This document shows, piece by piece, positions 1 through 7,105 of a stretch of DNA of 7,142 bases (its first letter is position 1; the number at the start of each line of letters is the position of its first letter). Source of the stretch: Streptococcaceae bacterium (GTDB lineage: Bacteria; Bacillota; Bacilli; Lactobacillales; Streptococcaceae); the NCBI GenBank assembly GCA_031270215.1, contig JAISYB010000165.1:1-7142 (forward strand), read 5' to 3'. A program made the position numbers and the translations under genes. The notes under the pieces are model-generated. The model saw only the letters and a list, made by a program, of their open reading frames with translations. It searched no databases and was not told the origin of the DNA.

Positions 1-1227
1 GATCAAATTGGTTCATATTATGGGTTACTAGAAGATTTAGGGAATCTTTCCAGGGAATTAATGACGATAGAAGAAAATGACATGAATCAACAAAATCTGA
101 CTTTTTGGAAAATCATGTATCGAATCTTACTCAAAAAGAAAAAGGAATATCAAGAATTGTTTACTAGTTTAAGTGAAGAAATAACACCAACGAAAATCAG
201 TGAACAGGTTTTACAAATTCTTTACAACAAAGAGGTTAATGCATCAGTATCCAGTATTGAAAATTTTTATAATTGTGAATACAAATATTTTCTAGCAAAT
301 AGTTTAAATTTACAACAAATTGATACAATGACACTCGATTCCAAAATTCAAGGTAATTATTTCCATAAAGTATTCCAGATTTTACTAGCGAATGGTTTTC
401 CAGTGGTGGAAATGTTTGAGCAAAAAATGAATGAAGCAATTCAATCAGCAACGATTGAATTTCAAAGATATTTTGAATACAATCAATTTAATCAATATTT
501 AAAGCAGCAATTTGATAAAATTCTTTACAGTATAGGAGAAATACTTCGTCAACAAAGTAAGGTGGCAATTAAAATTGAAGCAACGGAATTTGGTTTTGGA
601 CGTGACAATATTCCAGGATTAATTTTAGAATTATTTCAAAATAAAAAACTTAAAATTCGTGGTTTTATTGATAGAATTGATTTGATTAATCAAACAATAG
701 GTGCAGTTGATTATAAATCAGGTAAAAAAACATTTGATTTATCTTTAGCGTTAGATGGATTGCAGTTACAATTATTGACGTATATGGACTATCTAAAATC
801 TAGTTATACAAATCAGACTAAGCAGTTATGGGGTGCTGCGTATTTATCATTGTTAGAGCCGGTAGTTAAATTAAATGACTTGTCTTATTTTACACAGGAA
901 GCCGTTTTGCAAAAGCAAAGTCAACAATTACTTTACAATGGAATTTACATAGAAGAAACAATATCAAGTGAGATAAAAAGTCTTTATAACGGAACAGCTA
1001 AAAATACTTTTACAAACAAAGAAGTTGAAAAACTAATTGAAAATAATCGGGAATTGTTTGTCAATGCGGGTAACGAATTGATTTCAGGGGATATCAAGAT
1101 AAACCCAGCAATTGATTCTAAAAAAGTGTCAATAGGCTGTCAATATTGTCGATTTAAATCAATTTGCCGGTATGAGCCAAATATACATTGTGGTCGTCAA
1201 ATTGGAAATCAAAAATTAAATGATTAG
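1..1227 (+). CDS. rexB: ATP-dependent nuclease subunit B, RexB/AddB type (3' part, start outside window)
   Basis: This is the C-terminal 408 residues of RexB, the partner of RexA in the AddAB-type complex that resects double-strand DNA ends for recombination. The frame is open from base 1 (D-Q-I-G-S-Y), so the ATG at 61 is internal and the real start lies upstream. Numbering from base 1, the RecB-family nuclease domain shows GNYFH (H122), a conserved Glu region near E196, GFIDRID (D224, D227) and VDYKSG (D237, K239), so the active site looks intact. Cysteines C92, C380, C383 and C389 follow the C...CxxCx5C pattern that holds a 4Fe-4S cluster in Bacillus AddB. The inactive helicase-like N-terminal part known for the family is not in view. 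It stops with TAG, 36 nt before rexA, and is probably co-transcribed with it. The family call is firm; the iron-sulphur cluster is inferred. Confidence 0.93.
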   Translation, partial: DQIGSYYGLLEDLGNLSRELMTIEENDMNQQNLTFWKIMYRILLKKKKEYQELFTSLSEEITPTKISEQVLQILYNKEVNASVSSIENFYNCEYKYFLANSLNLQQIDTMTLDSKIQGNYFHKVFQILLANGFPVVEMFEQKMNEAIQSATIEFQRYFEYNQFNQYLKQQFDKILYSIGEILRQQSKVAIKIEATEFGFGRDNIPGLILELFQNKKLKIRGFIDRIDLINQTIGAVDYKSGKKTFDLSLALDGLQLQLLTYMDYLKSSYTNQTKQLWGAAYLSLLEPVVKLNDLSYFTQEAVLQKQSQQLLYNGIYIEETISSEIKSLYNGTAKNTFTNKEVEKLIENNRELFVNAGNELISGDIKINPAIDSKKVSIGCQYCRFKSICRYEPNIHCGRQIGNQKLND

Positions 1228-1230
1228 CTT

Positions 1231-1250
1231 CTAAAAATAGAAATTTTTAG
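1231..1250 (+). repeat. AU-rich intercistronic hairpin between rexB and rexA
   Basis: CTAAAAAT (1231-1238) and ATTTTTAG (1243-1250) are perfect 8-bp inverted arms around an AGAA loop. The stem starts three bases after the rexB stop and ends one base before the AAAGGAG ribosome binding site of rexA. It has only two G-C pairs and no downstream U-run, so it is not a convincing terminator. It could modulate rexA translation or mRNA stability, but that is inference and the stem may be too weak to matter. Confidence 0.45.
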
Positions 1251-1251
1251 T

Positions 1252-1258
1252 AAAGGAG
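1252..1258 (+). promoter_or_regulatory. Ribosome binding site of rexA
   Basis: AAAGGAG lies five bases (TCGTA) before the ATG at 1264. This site decides the rexA start: the next in-frame ATG, at 1351 (residue 30), has no purine-rich Shine-Dalgarno sequence in front of it. The long N-terminal extension of RexA is therefore likely to be really translated. Confidence 0.8.
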
Positions 1259-1263
1259 TCGTA

Positions 1264-4200
1264 ATGAATTTAGCAAGCAAAGATGAAATAGATAAAAAAA
1301 TAGATTTAGAAGAACAAAGACGGTTTGAAAATCAGAAAACACGTAATAGAATGAAACAAAAAATTGAAGAAATCAAAGATTTACTCAATCAGCAAACAGC
1401 AGAAGAATTTCCTGATAAAAAGAAGGAGCTTGAAGAACTCCAAAAGGAATTGAAAAATTTACATGAAAAAACAGAGCAGCAAATAGAAGCGATTTATGAT
1501 AATGGTCAGAATTTGTTGCTGGCAGCATCTGCTGGTAGTGGAAAAACCTTTGTAATGGTGGAAAGAATTTTAGATCGCATTGCTCGAGGCGTTAGATTGT
1601 CAGAATTATTTATTTCAACCTTTACAAATTTAGCTACTGCCGAATTAAAAGAGCGCTTGGAAGTAGTTATTAGGAAAAAATTACTTCAAGCAACTAATAT
1701 GGAAGAAAAACATCTTTATCATCAAGCCTTGACTGATTTGCCAACGGCGGACATTTTAACGATTGACAGTTTTTCAGGAAGACTTGTTAGAGAATACTAT
1801 TATTTGCTGGATATTGATCCTAATTTTAGATTACTTAATGACACAACCGAAATTGTTAATTTAAAAGAAAAAATATTTAGAGAATTGGAAGAAGAATTAC
1901 TTTCTGGGAAAAATAAGATTATTACCAAGGAAAATTTCGCTAAATTAATCCGAAATTTCTCAAATGATCGAAGTGATATAGGCTTATTTGAGGTCATCAA
2001 CCAAATACATACATTTGCTGAGAGCAATGCGGAACCAATCGGCTGGTTAGAAACCGAGATGTTAAAAGGATATGAAAAATATAAAACGTTTGATCAAGTC
2101 CCAGGCAACTTAGTTGCAGATTTATCAGATACTTTACTTGATTTTGCAGACTATCTTAAAATTATGCTCACAGAAGAATTAATTATTTTTGGAAAAAAAG
2201 ATCATGAGACTAAAATTAATCTTTTAAATATTCGGGTAAAAAAATATGAAGAAGCTGCTGATTTGCTATTAAGAAAAAAGCCTGTTGAAGAAATTTTATC
2301 AAATTTAATTCCAATTAACAAAACTGAAGATGGAAAACAATTATTAACTACTAGGCAGATAAAAGATGATTATGCAAAGGATGTTTTTGTAAAAAAAAGA
2401 GGAAACTTTACGAAAAAAGAGAAAAGAATTGTTCAAATTTATCAACATAGGAAAACAATAGAGAAGTTTACAAACAATTTCGAAATATTGACAAAAATAT
2501 TACAAGATTTTTCTCTCTTATTCTATCAACGATTTTTACAAGCGAAAATCCAACAAGGATTATTGGAATATGCAGATATTAATCATTTTGCAATTCAACT
2601 ATTGAAAGAAAACGTAGATATTTTACGATTTTATCGTGAAAAATACGTTGAAGTAATGGTTGATGAGTATCAAGATATTAATCGTATGCAGGAGAAATTA
2701 CTAGAGCTATTGAGCAACGGGGATAATCGGTTTATGGTAGGTGATATTAAACAGTCAATTTATGGCTTTCGTTTAGCAGATCCAAATTTGTTTATTGACA
2801 AGCAAAAAAAATACCAGAATGTTAATGAAAAGGAAGGGAAATTAATCCGGTTAAAAGAGAATTTTCGTTCACACCAAGAGGTGATTAATTTCACCAATGT
2901 CATATTTGAGCATTTATTTGATGAAACACTGACAAATATGACATATGATGAAGATGAAAAGCTTAAATTTGGGAATTTAGCCTTGCCCTCTAAAACTAGA
3001 GCATCTAATTATCCTGAATTATTAATTTATCATAACGATAGGTCGAAAAAAATTATTGAAGAGGAAGAAGGAATTGAAGCAGGAGAATTTGAGATTATTG
3101 GAAGTAAAATAAAAGAGTTATTAAAAAATGGCGTTCAAGCGGACGAAATAGCGATTTTGGTCAGAAATAGGAGTAAAAATGCTGAGATTGAATCAATTTT
3201 AGATAGGTATGGAATTCCGGTTAATTTACTTGATGGAAAAGCAAATTATTTGCAATCGATCGAGATACAAGTAATATTTTCAACATTGAGAGCAATTAAC
3301 AATCCGTATAGCGATATTGATTTGGTTGCGTTAATGCGTTCACCAATGTTTAGATTTAATGAAGATGAATTAATGAGGATTCGGTTGCAAAAACAGTATG
3401 CTAAATTTTATGAGGCAGTGCTTAAATCCCTCCAGCCAGATGCCAAAAATCAAAAATTAATTGAAAGTCCATTGCGAAACAAAATTGAATCATTTCTGAA
3501 GGTTTTCAATAATTGGCGTGATTTTCGAGTAACACATAGTATCTATGATTTAATTTTGAAAATTTATCAGGAAAAATATTATCTAGATTTTGTTGGAGGA
3601 CTGAGCCGCGGGAAGCAAAGACAAGCTAATTTACAAGCGCTTCTAACACGTGCTAAGATATTTGAACAAAATGGCTATAAAGGATTGCTTCTATTCATCA
3701 AATTAATTGATAGTTATTTAGAAAAATCAAACGATCTTGAAGAAGTACCGACAGAAAAAAAAGACAATGCGGTTCAAGTGTTGACAATTCATAAAAGCAA
3801 AGGCTTAGAATTTCCATATGTTTTTGTTGTCAATTTGGGGAAACAAATTAATCGAAAAGATTTACAAAATAAAGTAATAATTACGCGTGAAGTCGGTGTT
3901 GGAATTAAAGCAATTGTTCCGCATTATCAAGCATTGATTGAAATGGAAACAATTCCTTACACGGTTAGTAAAATGGTTAAAGAGCGTACACTGGTTGCAG
4001 AAGAAATGCGTTTGCTTTACGTTGCTTTTACACGTGCTGAAAAAAAGTTGTTTTTGACAGCAACGGTAAGTAGTTCAAAGCAGTTAAAAACAGCATTTGA
4101 TGAAAATTTTGGAACAGCTTCTAGTAAAGTTTTTGACAAATGGCGAGATAAAATAGATGGTAATTCCGGTTTATTATCAGATGATTTGAGATTAGGTAAT

Positions 4201-5175
4201 TCAATTATTGATTGGATTGGAGGAATTATTTGGAGTTTAGAAAATCCAGATAAAGATTCATTCATTTCTGATAATTTAGGAGTGAATGTCAAAATTTTTA
4301 CAGATGAAGATATTCAATTGACAAATCAGAACGAGAAAAAAGCAAGCGTGTCGTTTGATGCGTTTAACCTGTTGACTAAATCTTTTGATAACGAACAAGA
4401 CTGGATAAATTTAGCACGAAAAGCTAAAAACATTTTAGATTCATCGGAAAATTATAATCAAAAAAATCTTTCAATTATCCAAATGCCAACAATTCAAACG
4501 CCATCAACGGTAAAGAAAAGATATGAATATTTTTTAGAGAATACTTTACCAAAAACAACAAAGGAATTTTTACCAACATTTGATTTAGAGGTTCCGAATT
4601 TTGAACAACAATTTTTAACGCCAACCGAAATAGGTAATTTGCTTCATGAAATATTACAGCGAATCGATTTTTCAAATGAAAATATTTTAAAATCAATTAA
4701 ACAAGCTTTTGCTGATGCAACATGTGATATAACGGTTGATATTGACGAAATATTGACGAAATATAGACAAAAAATAGTCAACTTTTTTACAAAAGATTGT
4801 CTAGGACAAAAAATAATACATGCAAGTAAAGAAAGTCGATTCTTTAGAGAGCAGCCGTTTGCGATGTTAGTTAATGCTAGTACTGTTGGAGATTTGGATT
4901 TTACAAAAGAAGTCTACTCAGTTGGAGAACAGCATGTCTTAATTAAAGGGGTAATTGATGGCTATCTTCTGACGGATGACGAAATTATAGTGATTGATTA
5001 TAAAACCGATCGCCGTGTTTCACGTGAAACATTAGTACAACGTTATCACAAACAGTTAGAAGTCTATGCTAAGGCGTTAAGTGAAAGTATGAAAAATACA
5101 AAAAAAGTCCGTTCTTTTATTATCGCCTTAGGTATTAATGATGAGCGGGTAGAAGTCATAGAAATAAAACCATAA
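1264..5175 (+). CDS. rexA: ATP-dependent helicase/nuclease subunit A, RexA/AddA type
   Basis: RexA is the UvrD/SF1A helicase plus RecB-type nuclease subunit of the RexAB double-strand-break processing complex; it acts on DNA ends in the cytoplasm. All helicase motifs are present: Q residues near 72-73, Walker A AASAGSGKT (87-95, K94), STFTN (118-122), TIDSF (166-170), Walker B VDEYQD (466-471), GDIKQSIYGFR (493-503), ENFRS (532-536), TIHKSKGLEF (841-850) and LLYVAFTRA (917-925). The C-terminal nuclease has GNLLH (H1128), REQPF (E1196), GVIDG (D1232), IDYKTD (D1245, K1247) and QLEVY (Q1264, Y1268), so both activities look intact. At 1303 residues it is longer than the roughly 1200-1220 I recall for lactococcal and streptococcal RexA. 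About 40 of the extra residues are a charged, coiled-coil-like N-terminal segment before the Q motif. It follows rexB closely and is probably in one operon. Confidence 0.97.
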   Translation: MNLASKDEIDKKIDLEEQRRFENQKTRNRMKQKIEEIKDLLNQQTAEEFPDKKKELEELQKELKNLHEKTEQQIEAIYDNGQNLLLAASAGSGKTFVMVERILDRIARGVRLSELFISTFTNLATAELKERLEVVIRKKLLQATNMEEKHLYHQALTDLPTADILTIDSFSGRLVREYYYLLDIDPNFRLLNDTTEIVNLKEKIFRELEEELLSGKNKIITKENFAKLIRNFSNDRSDIGLFEVINQIHTFAESNAEPIGWLETEMLKGYEKYKTFDQVPGNLVADLSDTLLDFADYLKIMLTEELIIFGKKDHETKINLLNIRVKKYEEAADLLLRKKPVEEILSNLIPINKTEDGKQLLTTRQIKDDYAKDVFVKKRGNFTKKEKRIVQIYQHRKTIEKFTNNFEILTKILQDFSLLFYQRFLQAKIQQGLLEYADINHFAIQLLKENVDILRFYREKYVEVMVDEYQDINRMQEKLLELLSNGDNRFMVGDIKQSIYGFRLADPNLFIDKQKKYQNVNEKEGKLIRLKENFRSHQEVINFTNVIFEHLFDETLTNMTYDEDEKLKFGNLALPSKTRASNYPELLIYHNDRSKKIIEEEEGIEAGEFEIIGSKIKELLKNGVQADEIAILVRNRSKNAEIESILDRYGIPVNLLDGKANYLQSIEIQVIFSTLRAINNPYSDIDLVALMRSPMFRFNEDELMRIRLQKQYAKFYEAVLKSLQPDAKNQKLIESPLRNKIESFLKVFNNWRDFRVTHSIYDLILKIYQEKYYLDFVGGLSRGKQRQANLQALLTRAKIFEQNGYKGLLLFIKLIDSYLEKSNDLEEVPTEKKDNAVQVLTIHKSKGLEFPYVFVVNLGKQINRKDLQNKVIITREVGVGIKAIVPHYQALIEMETIPYTVSKMVKERTLVAEEMRLLYVAFTRAEKKLFLTATVSSSKQLKTAFDENFGTASSKVFDKWRDKIDGNSGLLSDDLRLGNSIIDWIGGIIWSLENPDKDSFISDNLGVNVKIFTDEDIQLTNQNEKKASVSFDAFNLLTKSFDNEQDWINLARKAKNILDSSENYNQKNLSIIQMPTIQTPSTVKKRYEYFLENTLPKTTKEFLPTFDLEVPNFEQQFLTPTEIGNLLHEILQRIDFSNENILKSIKQAFADATCDITVDIDEILTKYRQKIVNFFTKDCLGQKIIHASKESRFFREQPFAMLVNASTVGDLDFTKEVYSVGEQHVLIKGVIDGYLLTDDEIIVIDYKTDRRVSRETLVQRYHKQLEVYAKALSESMKNTKKVRSFIIALGINDERVEVIEIKP

Positions 5176-5229
5176 TTAACGCCTATTATATTGTAGATTT
5201 TATCAAACAAGACTGAAAATTAATCCAAA

Positions 5230-5274
5230 AATACCCTGAGTTTAAAATCATAACGATTCTTAGCTCAGGGTATT
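5230..5274. terminator. Probable bidirectional terminator between convergent rexA and ABC-F gene
   Basis: AATACCCTGAG (5230-5240) and CTCAGGGTATT (5264-5274) form a perfect 11-bp stem with a 23-nt loop; inside the loop AATC (5246-5249) and GATT (5255-5258) can add a short inner stem. It sits 54 nt after the rexA stop and 31 nt after the stop of the minus-strand gene. The flanking tracts are only partly U-rich: the plus transcript continues CACTTTTC, and the minus transcript continues TTT after the stem before GG. The position between convergent genes makes a shared terminator the best reading, though the long loop and short U-runs make it non-classical. Confidence 0.7.
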
Positions 5275-5305
5275 CACTTTTCAGAATATTGTTGAATGTA
5301 GTTGT

Positions 5306-6928
5306 TTAATTTAACAATTGATTCATTTGACGTACCAAATCATCGTTTTCTAAAAATTCATCATAAGTTGTTTCTGCGCGATCAATCATTCCTTTTTCAG
5401 AAACAACTATCACTCGGTTAGCCAAGGTTTGAATAAACTCGTGGTCATGAGAGGTAAATAACAGACTACCAGAAAAAGTTTCCAATGCGTCATTTAATGA
5501 TGAAATACTTTCTAAGTCTAAATGATTTGTAGGATCATCCAAAACAAGCACATTTGATTTTGCTAACATGATTTTGGATAATAAAACCCGAACCTTTTCG
5601 CCACCGGATAGGACTTTGACATGCTTGTTAACATCGTCACCACTAAATAACATTCTGCCTAAAAATCCCCTTAAAAATGTATTGTCATCTTCGTCTTTGC
5701 TAGCAAATTGTCTCAACCAATCAAGAATTGTCAAATCATTGTCAAAATCTTGTGAAGAATCTTTTGGTAAGTATGATTGAGAAGTAGTTATGCCCCATTT
5801 TACACTTCCAGTATCAGGAACTAAATCTCCCATGATGACGCGAAGTAGGGCGGTAGTTGCAATATCGTTTTTCCCGATAAATACGACTTTATCTTCCTTA
5901 TCTAAAGTAAAGCTAATGTTATTAAGAACTTTTTTTCCGTCAATTGTAACAGTTAAATCATCAACTTGTAAAAGGTCGTTACCAATTTCTCTATCCATGA
6001 CAAATTTGATGAATGGATACCGGCGACTAGAGGGTTGAATGTCCTCCAAAGTAATTTTATCAAGCATTTTTTTACGAGATGTTGCTTGTTTTGATTTCGA
6101 GGCATTGGCTGAAAAGCGCGCAATGAACGTTTGTAATTCTTTGATTTTTTCTTCGGATTTAGCGTTTTGGTCTTGCATTAGCTTTTGAGCTAATTCACTA
6201 GATTCTTTCCAAAAATCATAATTACCGACATAAAGCTTGATTTTTCCAAAATCCAGATCAGCCATATGTGTACACACTTTGTTTAAGAAATGGCGATCAT
6301 GGGAAACAACGATGACGGTGTTTTCAAAATTAATTAAAAATTCCTCTAACCAGTTGATCGATAAAATATCCAATCCATTGGTTGGTTCGTCTAAAAGCAA
6401 GACATCTGGTTTACCAAATAACGTTTGGGCGAGCAAAACTTTAATTTTTTGACCTGCTGCCAACTCACTCATATTGACATAATGTAATGAATCAGGAATA
6501 AAAAGACTTTGTAGGAGTTGCGCTGCTTCTGCTTCTGCTTCCCAACCATTCAATTCTGCAAAACGTCCTTCAAGCTCTGCTGCTTGAATCCCGTCTTCAT
6601 CCGAAAAATCTTCTTTTGAATAAATAGCGTCTTTTTCTTTCATTATCTTATATAATTCTTTGTGTCCCATCATGACTACATCAATGACTCGATCATTTTC
6701 ATAGTCAAAATGATTTTGGCGCAAAACAGAAAGGCGTTCATCAGGTCCGATAGAAACGTGTCCAGTAGAAGGTTCAATATCTCCTGCCAGGATTTTTAAA
6801 AAGGTTGATTTTCCAGCTCCATTGGCACCAATCAAACCATAACAGTTGCCAGGCGTAAATTTTATATTGACTTCGTCAAATAATTTACGATCACTGAATT
6901 GTAAACTAATATTAGTTGCTTGTAACAT
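5306..6928 (-). CDS. ykpA: ABC-F family ATPase, YkpA/YbiT-type predicted translation factor
   Basis: This 540-residue protein has two ABC ATPase domains and no membrane segments, as in ABC-F proteins that bind the ribosome E site; length and wording match Bacillus YkpA and E. coli YbiT as I recall them. NBD1 has Walker A GANGAGKS (34-41), Walker B LLLDEPTNGLD (177-187, E181) and switch H210, but a degenerate signature, LAAGQK (156-161). The linker at about 245-305 includes RFSANASKSKQATSR, typical of this subfamily. NBD2 has an intact signature, LSGGEK (440-445), and H494, but its Walker A position reads GKNDIATT (352-359), without the lysine, and Walker B ends in DDP, so the catalytic Glu is Asp465. 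The start is fixed by TAAGGAGG four bases upstream. It is a single-gene unit by its own promoter. Nothing marks it as an antibiotic-resistance ABC-F; its exact role is unproven. Confidence 0.93.
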   Translation of the reverse strand: MLQATNISLQFSDRKLFDEVNIKFTPGNCYGLIGANGAGKSTFLKILAGDIEPSTGHVSIGPDERLSVLRQNHFDYENDRVIDVVMMGHKELYKIMKEKDAIYSKEDFSDEDGIQAAELEGRFAELNGWEAEAEAAQLLQSLFIPDSLHYVNMSELAAGQKIKVLLAQTLFGKPDVLLLDEPTNGLDILSINWLEEFLINFENTVIVVSHDRHFLNKVCTHMADLDFGKIKLYVGNYDFWKESSELAQKLMQDQNAKSEEKIKELQTFIARFSANASKSKQATSRKKMLDKITLEDIQPSSRRYPFIKFVMDREIGNDLLQVDDLTVTIDGKKVLNNISFTLDKEDKVVFIGKNDIATTALLRVIMGDLVPDTGSVKWGITTSQSYLPKDSSQDFDNDLTILDWLRQFASKDEDDNTFLRGFLGRMLFSGDDVNKHVKVLSGGEKVRVLLSKIMLAKSNVLVLDDPTNHLDLESISSLNDALETFSGSLLFTSHDHEFIQTLANRVIVVSEKGMIDRAETTYDEFLENDDLVRQMNQLLN

Positions 6929-6932
6929 ATTT

Positions 6933-6940
6933 CCTCCTTA
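6933..6940 (-). promoter_or_regulatory. Ribosome binding site of the ABC-F gene
   Basis: On the minus strand TAAGGAGG is followed by AAAT and then the ATG whose first base is 6928. It is a near-perfect anti-16S match with rather tight four-base spacing, and it supports the chosen start. Confidence 0.85.
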
Positions 6941-6954
6941 AATTTTATCGACTC

Positions 6955-6982
6955 ATTATAACATATATCTAGCTTATGCAAA
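6955..6982 (-). promoter_or_regulatory. Sigma-A type promoter of the ABC-F gene
   Basis: On the minus strand a perfect TATAAT -10 box (6955-6960) is preceded by TGT, giving an extended -10 (TGnTATAAT). A weak -35, TTTGCA (6977-6982, four of six consensus bases), sits 16 bases upstream. Transcription would start near 6948, giving a leader of about 20 nt that is just long enough for the ribosome binding site. There is therefore no room for a leader-peptide or attenuator of the kind that controls some resistance ABC-F genes, unless a further promoter lies upstream. Confidence 0.75.
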
Positions 6983-7002
6983 AACTATAGAAAAAATCAG
7001 TG

Positions 7003-7054
7003 TTTTTAGCGTTTTTTCCACGTAAAATCCGAAAGGGGAAAAAAAAGCTGAAAA
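7003..7054. repeat. Imperfect inverted repeat between divergent promoters
   Basis: TTTTTAGC-g-TTTTTTCC (7003-7019) can pair with GGAAAAAA-aa-GCTGAAAA (7037-7054), giving about 16 pairs, one of them a T-G wobble, with one small asymmetric mismatch and a 17-base centre. It lies upstream of both the minus-strand promoter (6955-6982) and the plus-strand promoter (7071-7099), so neither transcript would contain it. Much of the match comes from homopolymer A and T runs, so it may be incidental; the AGC/GCT and CC/GG blocks are what make it more than composition. Confidence 0.35.
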
Positions 7055-7067
7055 AAGATTTGAAAAA
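7039..7067 (+). promoter_or_regulatory. Phased A-tracts upstream of the right-edge promoter (UP-element-like)
   Basis: Three A-runs, 7039-7046 (A8), 7051-7056 (A6) and 7063-7067 (A5), begin exactly 12 bases apart, with centres about 11 bases apart, and end just before the TTGACA at 7071. A-tracts in near-helical phase bend DNA, and A-rich stretches directly upstream of the -35 box act as UP elements for the RNA polymerase alpha subunit, notably at rRNA promoters. The arrangement is seen directly; the function is inferred. Confidence 0.5.
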
Positions 7068-7070
7068 GAG

Positions 7071-7099
7071 TTGACAGTGATATTAAGATTTGATAGTAT
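7071..7099 (+). promoter_or_regulatory. Strong plus-strand sigma-A type promoter, reading out of the window
   Basis: A consensus -35, TTGACA (7071-7076), is followed after 17 bases by TAGTAT (7094-7099, four of six -10 bases) with TG one base before it, giving an extended -10. Transcription would start near 7106. No open reading frame begins in the remaining bases, so the gene it serves is beyond the right edge. The combination of consensus -35, ideal spacing and upstream A-tracts suggests a highly expressed unit. Confidence 0.7.
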
Positions 7100-7105
7100 A
7101 AAGAA

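Noticed and set aside
61..1227. Reading the first gene as a complete 388-residue protein starting at the ATG at 61
   Set aside because: The frame is open to base 1 with RexB-like coding sequence, there is no good ribosome binding site before 61, and RexB proteins are much longer; it is a 5'-truncated view of rexB.
3883..3889. Possible Chi site for RexAB: ACGCGTG, close to the lactococcal GCGCGTG
   Set aside because: It matches six of seven bases only; I saw no exact GCGCGTG on either strand. Chi for this organism is unknown.
5534..5539. D464-D465 in Walker B as a sequencing error or a decaying pseudogene
   Set aside because: The frame is intact over 540 codons, both aspartates are clean GAT codons, and the change sits with other losses in the same ATP site, so it looks like a stable family feature.
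236..6452. Several small open frames of 70-91 codons lying opposite or inside rexB, rexA and the ABC-F gene
   Set aside because: They overlap well-supported genes in other frames, have no convincing ribosome binding sites and translate to low-complexity sequence without recognisable motifs.
5306..6928. ABC-F gene as an antibiotic-resistance determinant of the Msr/Vga/OptrA kind
   Set aside because: Length, linker wording and degenerate NBD2 fit the housekeeping YkpA/YbiT group; the ~20-nt leader has no room for the attenuators often found before resistance ABC-F genes.
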